Shown: in pieces, positions 18,022-26,604 of the stretch
Numbering within the stretch: the stretch's first letter is position 1
How the letters are laid out: every line of letters starts with the position of its first letter
Assembly: GCF_030125375.1 (NCBI RefSeq)
Contig: NZ_JASJUU010000001.1
Coordinates: 248,001-312,000 of the forward strand
Direction: 5' to 3'
Source of the DNA: Pseudoalteromonas umbrosa
GTDB taxonomy: Bacteria > Pseudomonadota > Gammaproteobacteria > Enterobacterales > Alteromonadaceae
DNA length: 64,000 nucleotides
Program-made: the position numbers and the translations under genes
The notes under the pieces: generated by a model
Seen by the model: only the letters and a program-made list of their open reading frames with translations
The model's database searches: none
Told to the model about the DNA's origin: nothing

Positions 18022-18414
18022 ATGTTAAAAGGCATTCATCATATTGCTATTATTTGCACAAACTATCAGATTTCCAAGACTTTTTACACAGAAGTACTTG
18101 GTTTTGAAATACTTGCTGAAAATTACCGTGAGCAAAGAGGGTCGTATAAGTTAGACCTTTCGTTACCTGATGGCCGTCAAATAGAGCTCTTTTCATTTCC
18201 TAACCCTCCGAAACGTCCGAGTCGCCCTGAAGCTGCAGGGTTGCGACACTTGGCATTTCAGGTTGATGATATAGATCTCGTGATTGCGCATTTAAACGCG
18301 CATAATGTTATAACCGAACCGGTTAGAGTAGATGAATATACACATCAGCGTTTTACTTTTTTTCAAGACCCAGATGGGTTGCCATTGGAATTATATGAGG
18401 TAAAAGTTCAATAG
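18022..18414 (+). CDS. yaeR: VOC-family protein YaeR/SMU1112c-like
   Basis: Vicinal oxygen chelate (glyoxalase/dioxygenase fold) protein of 130 residues, almost one full VOC module. LKGIHHIAIICTNY opens the first beta-alpha-beta-beta-beta unit (metal His8 region), and IELFSFPNPPKRPSRPEAAGLRHLAFQVDD and FFQDPDGLPLELYE give the remaining conserved blocks. The sequence is very close to E. coli YaeR, from memory, including the PERPSRPEA-type segment. The E. coli protein's substrate is not known to me. It is a single gene followed by an unrelated GNAT gene with 130 bp between. Confidence 0.85.
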   Translation: MLKGIHHIAIICTNYQISKTFYTEVLGFEILAENYREQRGSYKLDLSLPDGRQIELFSFPNPPKRPSRPEAAGLRHLAFQVDDIDLVIAHLNAHNVITEPVRVDEYTHQRFTFFQDPDGLPLELYEVKVQ

Positions 18415-18544
18415 AGGTGGGAGGCTCGATATATTATATTTGTGACGATATGATTGAGCCAATGTAGTCAATTCTTGGTGGTGTGTGTCACTATATTAAG
18501 TACTTTAACAAGGAAACTTAAAAGTCTTAAAAGGAGTAAGAAAA

Positions 18545-19003
18545 ATGGCGATTATCCGCGTGGCAATGCAATCTGACTTAACTGGTATTATCAAGCTGTT
18601 TAAAGAGCTCAGGCCTCATGATCCAGATGTGTCTCATGATGCTTTAATGTCTGGTTGGAAAGTTATTGAACATGATGAAAATAACCACCTCATGGTTGCT
18701 GAATTAGATGGCGAGATAGCATCAACTTGCCAGCTGGCGATTGTACCGACACTAACAAATGGTGTGCGGCCGTTTGCTGTTATTGAGCATGTGATTACTG
18801 GGGCGCTATTTCGGCGCAGAGGACTGAGTGAAAAGGTCATAGAGGCTGCTGTTGAGCTGGCTTGGCAGCAAGGGTGTTATAAAGTTATGTTGTTGTCTGG
18901 AGAAACCCGGACTGCCGCCCATGGGGTGTATGAAAAAGTAGGATTTATATCAGGTACGGAGCGTGGTTTTGTGATTAAAAACCCTCACCTCGATAAAAAC
19001 TAA
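18545..19003 (+). CDS. GNAT-family N-acetyltransferase
   Basis: Acetyltransferase of 152 residues, a single GNAT domain. The core is visible as LMVAELDGEIASTCQLAIVP (beta strands 2-4), AVIEHVITGALFRRRGLSEKVI with the R/G-X-X-G/A acetyl-CoA loop written RRRGLS, and AHGVYEKVGFI at the C-terminus. An AAAAGGAG ribosome site lies 7-8 nt before the ATG. The substrate cannot be predicted. The next gene starts 30 bp downstream in the same direction and may be co-transcribed. Confidence 0.85.
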   Translation: MAIIRVAMQSDLTGIIKLFKELRPHDPDVSHDALMSGWKVIEHDENNHLMVAELDGEIASTCQLAIVPTLTNGVRPFAVIEHVITGALFRRRGLSEKVIEAAVELAWQQGCYKVMLLSGETRTAAHGVYEKVGFISGTERGFVIKNPHLDKN

Positions 19004-19033
19004 TGCTTTATATTTGAGTTTTAAAAGGGAGAG

Positions 19034-19381
19034 ATGGTGCTCAAACAGCTATTCAAGTGGCAAGTTGGTCGACAAAAATCCGGCTATCATAAAATGTTGC
19101 TCTTGGGCGCACATTGGCCCGTTAAGTTTGATGTTTATTTACTTAAGTTCCCAGAAGGCTGTGAAGTGCCCGAGCATGTTGATGAAGTCTCTTCGGGCCG
19201 CCACTTTAGGTTGAATATCGTATTGAAAAAAGCCAGCAAAGGTGGAGCATTTTTGTGCCAGTCGCCACTTTTCGAATCTGACAGAATAAAGCTGTTTCGA
19301 CCTGATCGCTGTGTACATTCTGTCTCTAGGGTAGAGAAGGGAGAGCGGCTGTTGCTCAGCATCGGATGGATCCGACGCTGA
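19034..19381 (+). CDS. Small 2OG-Fe(II) oxygenase-like protein
   Basis: Protein of 115 residues with the minimal double-stranded beta-helix pattern of 2-oxoglutarate/Fe(II) oxygenases: metal-binding H48 and D50 in VPEHVDEV, distal H95 in RCVHSVS, and R104 in GERLLLS suited to bind 2-oxoglutarate. The fold segments RLNIVLKKASKGGAFL and IKLFRPD fit the same superfamily. It is much shorter than typical hydroxylases, so it is either a minimal enzyme or a sub-family. Starts with an AAGGGAGAG ribosome site and lies 30 bp behind the GNAT gene. Substrate unknown. Confidence 0.7.
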   Translation: MVLKQLFKWQVGRQKSGYHKMLLLGAHWPVKFDVYLLKFPEGCEVPEHVDEVSSGRHFRLNIVLKKASKGGAFLCQSPLFESDRIKLFRPDRCVHSVSRVEKGERLLLSIGWIRR

Positions 19382-19392
19382 GTACATATGAG

Positions 19393-20481
19393 TTAGGCAC
19401 CAATACGGCATATCTCATCTGGGATGAATAAGTTGGGGCTATATGGGTCGAGCACTGGCGTAAGTAGCTCGTTGACTTGACCTTCATAGCTATTGTTGAT
19501 GACTTGATTGGCTGAGCTGATTGTAACCATATCTAAACGCTTCACTGGCTCATTAAAATCAAATGTTTGTAGGTCCACCCAAACGGTATTGGTGGTGCGA
19601 GCATTACTGAAGTAATATTTTTGCTCGTTATGACTTACTAACGTTGTCCAAAGCGTATTTGAAATGTTCGGGCTTTCAGTCATTTGCACATTATACCCTA
19701 GCGGTACGCAGGCATTCGCGACAACTGACTTTGCTTGAGCGAGTGCTTCATCATGGCTTGTCGGGGCATTCATATGGCTAATATAGAATAACGCGCGTTC
19801 AAATCTGTCTGCAGAAAATGGTCCACCCGGTATGGTGTGACTGGCGGCAATATTTTCATCTGACCATTGCCACTTCCAATATGCATCAATTTTTAATTGC
19901 TTGTCATAACTTGGGTCGTTGGTCATCACGACATACTCATCTTTGCTGTGAATGTAAAACTGACCGTTGTACACTTCGATGATGGCAGAGTTACCTGTTA
20001 CATCCGATATAGATAGATGTAACGTTGCAGGTTTGCCGTCACTGTTTGGCACATCTGCTGACACCAACTCAATTTTTTGTTGCTCGAATTCGCTGACAAC
20101 TTCTTTTACAAAAACGAAATTATCTAAAACATATTGCACCCAACGCAGCACGCTCAGCTGTCCTTCTTTGCAAGGCTGGTCTTTCGCATAGGTGGCATTG
20201 CAATCGTAGAGTACGTTTGCGGCCAGACCCATGGAATTCATGCCATCAGAAGATGCCCAGCCACTTTGCTCGTCACCGACCATTGCAACGACACTGGCGT
20301 ATTTTGAGCACCATTTTAGCGCTTTTTCGTTATCTGTTTTGTTATCAGAAATGGGCATGCCTATTTTGTTTAGGCCCTTATCAAAGGTAAATAAGCTAGT
20401 AGGTAAAGGGAACATCCAGTCCATGTTTCTAGCTGTTGCAATGTACTTGCGATTGAGATTATTTAGCACTCGAGTACACAT
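19393..20481 (-). CDS. Linear amide C-N hydrolase (choloylglycine hydrolase/penicillin V acylase family)
   Basis: Cys-Ntn hydrolase of 362 residues. Autocatalytic loss of Met1 exposes Cys2 (MCTRV), and the first strand pair carries R18 and D21 in TARNMDW, the classic bile-salt-hydrolase/penicillin V acylase residues. The SDGMNSMGLAANVLY segment contains the conserved Asn-adjacent pocket. No signal peptide is seen, so the enzyme is likely cytoplasmic. In marine bacteria this family often cleaves N-acyl amides, including acyl-homoserine lactones, so a quorum-quenching role is possible but not shown. It is convergent with the 2OG-like gene with only 11 bp between stops. Confidence 0.85.
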   Translation of the reverse strand: MCTRVLNNLNRKYIATARNMDWMFPLPTSLFTFDKGLNKIGMPISDNKTDNEKALKWCSKYASVVAMVGDEQSGWASSDGMNSMGLAANVLYDCNATYAKDQPCKEGQLSVLRWVQYVLDNFVFVKEVVSEFEQQKIELVSADVPNSDGKPATLHLSISDVTGNSAIIEVYNGQFYIHSKDEYVVMTNDPSYDKQLKIDAYWKWQWSDENIAASHTIPGGPFSADRFERALFYISHMNAPTSHDEALAQAKSVVANACVPLGYNVQMTESPNISNTLWTTLVSHNEQKYYFSNARTTNTVWVDLQTFDFNEPVKRLDMVTISSANQVINNSYEGQVNELLTPVLDPYSPNLFIPDEICRIGA

Positions 20482-20603
20482 CGACTTTCTCCTTAAACAC
20501 GCTTGATACGTGATTAGTATGGGTTAATATCGAATTTGATAGTAATCTTGAGCACTGATAAAAAACATTACACTTTATAACAGCTTAATCAGAGCATGCT
20601 AAG

Positions 20604-21479
20604 TCAAAAATCTTGAAAATGTTGCAGTAAATGGTCGATAGCCAAACGCGCTCGTAGCGGCTGAAATTGACGGTTGTGATATACAATCCAGCTCGTTGCG
20701 CCCGAACTCCAAAATGGTTTTAAAATAGGCGTAAGTTGCTCTGCCTCAATGGCGCTGTCAAAAGTACGCTCTGGCATATAAGCGATGCCAAGCCCTTGCA
20801 TGCAAGCAGATACCACTACATTGGCATTATTACTGCGCCAGTTCCCCTTTACCTTGTATCCTTGCTTTGTGCCATCCACTAAAAATGACCATGTATCGTT
20901 ATTAGCAATAATACAGTTATGGTGCTTAAGCTCGGACGGGTGAGTGGGCATCCCGTTTTGGGCTAAGTATTCGGGGCTTGCTACAGCCATCATTGAGCGG
21001 CTGATGAGCTTGCGAGCAATTAAATTTGAGTCATGGAGCTCGCCATAGCGAATGGCGAAGTCGATGCCATCTTCAACAAAATTAACCATACGGCTGTTAA
21101 AATCGATTTCGATGGACAGTTCAGGGTGAAGCTTTGCAAATGACATCAGGGCCGGGGCGATATAATTTTCAGCAAAACCGCCTGCGGCACTGACGCGTAA
21201 AGTGCCGCTTAGATTAAATTGTTGCTGTGCGAGTTGCTCATTAGCTTGTTGCAAGCCTGTGATCAGCTGCTTGCATTGTTGATAGTAAAAGACGCCATTT
21301 TCTGTGAGGTTAATTTGTCTTGTTGTTCTGGCAAACAGGCTACAGCCTACACGTTGCTCGAGTCGAGAAATTTGTCGACTGATATGACTGGTGCTGCAAT
21401 TAAGTACTTTTGCAGCCGATGAGAACCCGCCGCTTTCAGCAACGGCTACAAATTCAAAAACACCATCAAAGCTATCCAT
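20604..21479 (-). CDS. LysR-family regulator divergent from DJ-1/GST operon
   Basis: LysR-type regulator of 291 residues. The winged HTH is FEFVAVAESGGFSSAAKVLNCSTSHISRQISRLE, followed by LFARTTRQINLTENGVFYY; the rest is the effector domain. An upstream in-frame ATG at 21554 exists but MDSFDGVF... at 21479 has the standard LysR N-terminus. It is divergent from a DJ-1/PfpI gene and a glutathione S-transferase gene, which makes an electrophile- or aldehyde-responsive regulator likely. A perfect 8-bp-arm palindrome sits between the genes. Confidence 0.88.
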   Translation of the reverse strand: MDSFDGVFEFVAVAESGGFSSAAKVLNCSTSHISRQISRLEQRVGCSLFARTTRQINLTENGVFYYQQCKQLITGLQQANEQLAQQQFNLSGTLRVSAAGGFAENYIAPALMSFAKLHPELSIEIDFNSRMVNFVEDGIDFAIRYGELHDSNLIARKLISRSMMAVASPEYLAQNGMPTHPSELKHHNCIIANNDTWSFLVDGTKQGYKVKGNWRSNNANVVVSACMQGLGIAYMPERTFDSAIEAEQLTPILKPFWSSGATSWIVYHNRQFQPLRARLAIDHLLQHFQDF

Positions 21480-21527
21480 CAAAAAACGCCTACTCTTAAG
21501 TTTAAATTTGATAAATGCGAGAACTAT

Positions 21528-21545
21528 TTTTGCTAAATAGCAAAA
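21528..21545. promoter_or_regulatory. Palindrome between LysR and DJ-1 genes, candidate LysR site
   Basis: TTTTGCTA-AA-TAGCAAAA: perfect 8-bp arms with a 2-bp centre in the 152-bp divergent promoter region. Its position and symmetry fit an LTTR recognition site; the link to the adjacent LysR protein is inference. Confidence 0.6.
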
Positions 21546-21631
21546 GAGTTTCACTGATTTAGCTAATTATCATTTATTTGGAAAAAATATACAGTACTAA
21601 TCAAGATAACTTAAGCCAAAGGATAGTAGAG

Positions 21632-22306
21632 ATGAAAAAAGTTCTGATCCCAGTTACTAATCATGCCACGTTAGGAGACACTGATCAGCCTAACGGAACG
21701 TATGCTCCTGAACTCACTCACGTTGTTGCAGTGCTCAATGCCAATCACATTGAGTTTGATATTGTGTCATTGAAAGGCGGTAAAGCGCCGTTATACGGCA
21801 CAGATGCGGAAGGCGACCAAGTAAATAGTGATATTCTGGCAGATACGGCATTCATGCAAAAAGTTGACAATACGCAATCGGTTAGTGACGTAAACATAGA
21901 AGACTATGACGCTATTTTTTACCCAGGTGGTTTTGGTTTGTTAAGCGATTTAGCCACAGACACAACCATGAGTAGTTTGGCAGCAAAACACTATGAATCG
22001 GGTGGCTTGATTGCGGCGGTATGTCATGGGCCGGCGGCTTTATTGCCTATCACGTTAAGTAATGGCAAAGCGTTACTGGCAGACAAAAAAGTCACGTCAT
22101 TCACGCGAGAAGAAGAAGTCGATTTTGGCACCATTAATGACATTCCATTTTTGTTAGAAGAGTCACTAACGAGATTGGCGGCGCAGTTTAATAAAGTACA
22201 GCCTTGGCAGAGCTTTACAATCGAAGACGAGAGAGTGATCACAGGACAAAACCCGGCCAGTGCGCACGCAGTCGGCGAGCTACTTGTGAATAAACTGACT
22301 GGGTAA
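21632..22306 (+). CDS. DJ-1/PfpI-family protein (type 1 glutamine amidotransferase-like, Hsp31/glyoxalase III type)
   Basis: Cytoplasmic protein of 224 residues starting at MKKVLIPVTN. The family triad is in place: Glu27 in APELTH, nucleophile Cys131 in AAVCHGPAAL and His132 beside it. YPGGFGLLSDL forms the GG turn. This arrangement fits Hsp31/class-I-GAT proteins that detoxify methylglyoxal without glutathione. An in-frame ATG 18 codons upstream is rejected because the ATG at 21632 starts the typical K-K-V-L-I strand. It is 11 bp upstream of a glutathione S-transferase gene and divergent from a LysR gene. Confidence 0.88.
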   Translation: MKKVLIPVTNHATLGDTDQPNGTYAPELTHVVAVLNANHIEFDIVSLKGGKAPLYGTDAEGDQVNSDILADTAFMQKVDNTQSVSDVNIEDYDAIFYPGGFGLLSDLATDTTMSSLAAKHYESGGLIAAVCHGPAALLPITLSNGKALLADKKVTSFTREEEVDFGTINDIPFLLEESLTRLAAQFNKVQPWQSFTIEDERVITGQNPASAHAVGELLVNKLTG

Positions 22307-22317
22307 GGAGCAAAGTA

Positions 22318-22926
22318 ATGATTACCGTTCACCATTTGAATGAGTCTCGCTCGACACGGGTTATTTGGTTGCTTGAAGAGCTCAAAATGCCTTTTGAGGT
22401 TGTGCATCATCAAAGAGATGAAAATACCAAGTTAGCACCATCTAGCTTAGGTAAAGTACATCCACTAAATAAAGCCCCTGTGATCGAACATAATGGTCAC
22501 GTATTATGTGAGTCAGGTGCGGTATTGGAGTACATTCTAGATCAAAGTAGTGAAGGTTTGCTTCGTCCCGCTAAAGAGGATGATACTTACTATGCGTACT
22601 TAGAGTGGCTGCATTTTGCAGAAGGCTCGCTCGGGCTGCCAGTGATCACCTATTTGTTGATGCAAATGGAAGCTCGTTCGGGTGACGCGCCGTTAGATGG
22701 ATATATTGCGAAAGAGCTGAATTTAGACCTTGGTTACATTGATGAAACCTTGGCTAAGCGAGCGTATTTTGCAGGTGATGAGTTTAGTGCTGCAGATATA
22801 ATGATGACGATTTCACTAGAAATAGCAGGCAGCTTAAAACTACTGGAAAATCGACCACATATCCAAGCTTATTTAACTCGTGTACAAGCACGGCCTGCCT
22901 ATCAAAAAGCGCGCGCTTTTGGGTAA
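22318..22926 (+). CDS. Glutathione S-transferase
   Basis: Cytosolic GST of 202 residues. The N-terminal thioredoxin-like domain (1-80) contains HHLNESRSTRVIWLLEEL with a catalytic Ser/Arg region, N-K-A-P-V-I cis-proline turn and the glutathione-binding CESGAVLEYI. The all-helical C-terminal domain includes FAGDEFSAADIMM, the N-capping box. A TAAGGAG ribosome site lies a few bases before the ATG, inside the 11-bp gap after the DJ-1 gene, so the two form an operon. Together they suggest detoxification of electrophiles or aldehydes. Confidence 0.9.
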   Translation: MITVHHLNESRSTRVIWLLEELKMPFEVVHHQRDENTKLAPSSLGKVHPLNKAPVIEHNGHVLCESGAVLEYILDQSSEGLLRPAKEDDTYYAYLEWLHFAEGSLGLPVITYLLMQMEARSGDAPLDGYIAKELNLDLGYIDETLAKRAYFAGDEFSAADIMMTISLEIAGSLKLLENRPHIQAYLTRVQARPAYQKARAFG

Positions 22927-22958
22927 ATAAAAAGAGCTGAGTTTAGCTCTTTTTATTT
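22925..22958. terminator. Bidirectional terminator shared by convergent GST and M1 peptidase genes
   Basis: AAATAAAAAGAGCT pairs perfectly with AGCTCTTTTTATTT (14 bp, loop GAGTTT). T-runs occur on both strands. It overlaps the last bases of the GST stop codon and the stop codon of the minus-strand aminopeptidase. Confidence 0.9.
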
Positions 22959-25464
22959 AGTGTATTGATGCAATGCTCAAGCTTATCTTTTTCGAGCGTT
23001 TGGTGCATTGCTCAATATTATGCATGACGACGTTCAGCTTTTCTTCGAGTCCCTCAACGTGCAACCAATTATTAAATAACTTGCTGACAGCCTGCTGCTG
23101 CGCCTTAGAACAGGATGTAATGAAGCTATATGGAAACCACTGTAATGAGGCCGGCGTAATTCGAGCAATGATTTTATCTTTTCTTTTTGCGATTAACTCG
23201 GCAGCAATGACTCTGAGGGCAGGGTTGAAAGCCGGATATTGAAAGTTCACGTCGATGACCATACTTGTTGTTGCATCGCTAAGAAGTAAGTCATAGTAGA
23301 GTTCTACTTTCTTTGCATTATTCACATATCCCAGTGCCGGTAACATGTTGTTTTTTACCTGACTTGGCATTTGCTTAAACTGTGTGACTAACTGTTGGTA
23401 CTGAGTATTAGTTGTGCTATTTGCAAGCACGGCAATCATTTTATCAAAATGCGGATGCTGGTGGCTATTTGGCCTGTAGTAATACTCTTTTGCTGCTTTT
23501 ATTGCATCAGGTGCTTTTAAGTAAAGGCCAAAAAATTGCAATACATCTCCACCATATGGATTTTCAAGCAGAGTCTCCCAATCTGGTTGGTGTGTGAGCT
23601 GTGCACTTAAATATCGAGCGAACGGCTGTTGATGGCCAAGTTGAATATGGTCAATAAATACGTAATGCAATTGGTTGATGAGTGTATTGGCCTGTTCGGA
23701 GTCTAATGGCAGGTGGTTTAATTCCCGTACCACACTGTCAATATACGCCATGTATTCGATGTGGCCACTGATTGCCATAGATTGTTGATTATCTCGATAG
23801 GAGGCTTGCTCGGATGGGCTGAGCTTGTCAAAAGGAAACTCTTTAAGTCCAGTACCATCAACATAACGAAAATAGCCAGCACCATTTGTATCTATGAATA
23901 TGCTTTGAACGTTGGCGGGGAGAGTAATCTTAAGTTCAGCGTCTTCTAATATCAGCTTTTGTGTCGAGACTTGTTTTCCATCCCATAACTTTAGTGATAC
24001 AGGAATCGTCCAGAGCATATCATTTCTATCTAACAGATCGTTCTGCGTTAATACATAATGATCACCTCTTTTGGACATGGTTACCAGTGGATAGCCGGTA
24101 TTTTGGGTGAAACTGGTGATCATATTTTGTAGTTTAGTATCGGGTAATAAGGCTAAATACTGGTGCGTACTGACATTTTTACCGGCAAATTTTTTCACGT
24201 AAAGTTGCAAACGCTTTTGCAGTGCTTTAGCGCCATAAGCTTGTTCAAGCATTTCTAAAATAGCGCGGCCTTTGGTGTAATAAAGTTGACCATATGCCAC
24301 TGTATCTTCTCGTGTTTTAACATCAAAAATCAGTGGGATTGCATGCAGGTTATCGTCATTGAATGCCTTCGCTTGCGGCACATGTGTGCAAGAAGCAGTG
24401 TCTGGATAGAGGGTCTTAACCACCTTCGCGGCGATAAACTCAGTAAAAGATTCATTAAGCCAATAATCATCGTACCATGCCATGGTTATGTCGTTGCCAA
24501 ACCAACTATGTGCGATTTCATGGGCAATGAGCTTTTTAAACTGACAATGTGCACGAGGTGTAGCATCTGGGGTGGGGACTTGATTTTCATTTAATGCCAC
24601 CAAACCGAGATTTTCCATCGCTGCAATACCACCAAAATTACCTATTACAAAGTCGAGCCGTTGGAAAGGGAAGGGGCTTTGTAAATAATCTTCGATAAAG
24701 GATACTGAATCGACGACAACTTTATCAAAATAAGCAGGAAGCATAGCTTTATGACTCACAGGGCTGTATACCATGGCGTTGAGATTGTTTTTAGCTAGTG
24801 TCTGCTGTGCAAATTGACCGACTGCTAGTGCAAGGATATCGGTATTCATTTTTGGTGTTTTATTGAACTGAGTGACTTTTGCATCACCCTCGTACGTGAC
24901 AGAGCTTGCTTGGGTGTTGTGAAGTACCGTATATGATTTTGGTGCTGTAACGTTAAAGCTAAATGTCGCTTTTTTATCAGGCTCATCTAGTGTTGGGAAT
25001 ACTCTGCGCGCTTCCATCGATTGGAGCTGTGATAGTAAATATACTTGACCTTTGTCATTTTGAACTCGATACAATCCCTCCACATGGTCAGATATCGTAG
25101 CTCGGTATTTTATTTTAAGCGTTGCAGAGCCGTTGATTTCTATGGGTAATGCATGGGTGACAATTTCGTACTGATCAGGCTTTGTTATATTGAGTGGCCA
25201 CTTTTTACCTTGATAAATAAGTGAGACCTCGGTGATATCAAGGTCTTTACTGTGGTATGCGAGCGACTTAGTGGGTAATGTGAGTTTCAGATCTAGTTCA
25301 GTCGAGCCTGAAAAAATGGGGTTACTTGGATCGATTTGTAAGTTTACTGACTGGTGTTTTAGGTGGACATGCGTTGGCAATCGATAATCGACATGTGCTG
25401 TCGCGATGCCGATCCACGAATTCATTATAATAATCAGTGTAAAAATATACATTTTCAAACGCAT
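22957..25464 (-). CDS. Secreted M1-family aminopeptidase
   Basis: Zinc aminopeptidase of 835 residues from the ATG at 25464, preceded by a GGGGA ribosome site and followed by a signal peptide. A longer frame from 25521 is less likely. The beta-domain N-terminus leads to the GAMEN-type exopeptidase motif, here GIAAMENLGL (about residues 281-285). The zinc motif HEIAHSW gives H315 and H319, and E338 in NESFTEF completes HEXXH-X18-E. The C-terminal ~350 residues are helical. The enzyme should remove N-terminal residues from peptides in the periplasm or outside, complementing the M14 carboxypeptidase nearby. Confidence 0.9.
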   Translation of the reverse strand: MRLKMYIFTLIIIMNSWIGIATAHVDYRLPTHVHLKHQSVNLQIDPSNPIFSGSTELDLKLTLPTKSLAYHSKDLDITEVSLIYQGKKWPLNITKPDQYEIVTHALPIEINGSATLKIKYRATISDHVEGLYRVQNDKGQVYLLSQLQSMEARRVFPTLDEPDKKATFSFNVTAPKSYTVLHNTQASSVTYEGDAKVTQFNKTPKMNTDILALAVGQFAQQTLAKNNLNAMVYSPVSHKAMLPAYFDKVVVDSVSFIEDYLQSPFPFQRLDFVIGNFGGIAAMENLGLVALNENQVPTPDATPRAHCQFKKLIAHEIAHSWFGNDITMAWYDDYWLNESFTEFIAAKVVKTLYPDTASCTHVPQAKAFNDDNLHAIPLIFDVKTREDTVAYGQLYYTKGRAILEMLEQAYGAKALQKRLQLYVKKFAGKNVSTHQYLALLPDTKLQNMITSFTQNTGYPLVTMSKRGDHYVLTQNDLLDRNDMLWTIPVSLKLWDGKQVSTQKLILEDAELKITLPANVQSIFIDTNGAGYFRYVDGTGLKEFPFDKLSPSEQASYRDNQQSMAISGHIEYMAYIDSVVRELNHLPLDSEQANTLINQLHYVFIDHIQLGHQQPFARYLSAQLTHQPDWETLLENPYGGDVLQFFGLYLKAPDAIKAAKEYYYRPNSHQHPHFDKMIAVLANSTTNTQYQQLVTQFKQMPSQVKNNMLPALGYVNNAKKVELYYDLLLSDATTSMVIDVNFQYPAFNPALRVIAAELIAKRKDKIIARITPASLQWFPYSFITSCSKAQQQAVSKLFNNWLHVEGLEEKLNVVMHNIEQCTKRSKKISLSIASIH

Positions 25465-25705
25465 TGTATCCCCATTAAGTTTTATTATTGTTGTGCATAA
25501 GAGTGGCTTAAGAACGAGCATTGCCCTAAATAGTGTACAAGGCCAAGATATAACTAGTACATAATGAACTGTTTTTAAAGGTTGATTTAATACTAAAGGC
25601 TGTATTTCATAACTTTTAATGACACTTATTCTGTCGATATTTGTTTTGTCATAAACGGCGAACTTAACTAAGCTTTCTATAATAGCGTTTCATTTAGGCG
25701 GCAAA

Positions 25706-26527
25706 ATGGTCCAGTTGTTGCGAGCATTGACAGTTGTATGTTTAACCGTTGGTTTTGCTTGCCATGCTGCGCTTAAGACAGTGTCGGTTATTACCCTACC
25801 TGATTATGCGCCATTTGGTTTTTTAGATAATGGCGATACACATGTTGTGCGAGTAGCACCGGGCGAAGACAGCCCTGTATTTAAAGGCTTTGCGTGGGAT
25901 GTAGTCCGTGAGAGTTTTCATGAAATGGGTTATACCGTGGAGCTATGGGTTGTGCCTTGGGCCAGAGCACTGACTTATCTCGACAATGGCCGTGTTGATT
26001 TGATATTTCCCGTTAGCATCAGCGAAGAACGCCTCAAGATATATCGATATTCAAAAGAGTATGTTAATACAGTCTATTACCGTATATATGTGTTAAAAGA
26101 GCAACCTATTGAGTGGGACTCGCTCGCTACGTTCGATGGTAAAACCATTGCTCAAATGCGAGGCTTTAATTACGGTGCTAAATGGGCTCAGGCAACTGAC
26201 ATTAAAAAGTATGATGTTGGTGGCATATTTCAAGGTTTTGAGATGTTAAAAAGTAAACGAGTGCATGGATTTGCTGGATATGAAGGGGTATGGGATATTG
26301 TATTGCAACAACACAACCTTGAGGATGAAATTGTCAAACTCCCCATGTTTGATAGCAATAAAGAGTTTATCGCTGCGTCATATGGCAACCCGATGGCAAA
26401 AAAACTTTTAAAACAGTTTGATTTGGGCAGGCAGCGGATCACAGAAAACGGCACTATGACGAGGATAAAACATAAGTGGTCAGCTGTACTCAGTGAGCAA
26501 GTTGAAGCACCTGTACAGCGAAATTAA
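25706..26527 (+). CDS. Orphan family-3 periplasmic solute-binding protein
   Basis: Amino-acid-type binding protein of 273 residues with a signal peptide (1-21). The two lobes are recognisable: ITLPDYAPFGFLDNG, FKGFAWDVVRESFHEMGYTVELWVVPWARALTYLDNG and IFPVSISEERLKIYRYS, then the hinge and second lobe with GKTIAQMRGFNYG. No ABC permease or ATPase gene is adjacent, so it either uses distant permeases or acts as a sensor. A terminal VQRN tail is polar. A similar orphan occurs at 45108. Confidence 0.8.
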   Translation: MVQLLRALTVVCLTVGFACHAALKTVSVITLPDYAPFGFLDNGDTHVVRVAPGEDSPVFKGFAWDVVRESFHEMGYTVELWVVPWARALTYLDNGRVDLIFPVSISEERLKIYRYSKEYVNTVYYRIYVLKEQPIEWDSLATFDGKTIAQMRGFNYGAKWAQATDIKKYDVGGIFQGFEMLKSKRVHGFAGYEGVWDIVLQQHNLEDEIVKLPMFDSNKEFIAASYGNPMAKKLLKQFDLGRQRITENGTMTRIKHKWSAVLSEQVEAPVQRN

Positions 26528-26604
26528 TGTAAACTTTATGATTTTCTATCAAGTATTCTAGCTGAGTGTCGATACGCTAAGATGATTGAATAATAAGGAT
26601 TATT

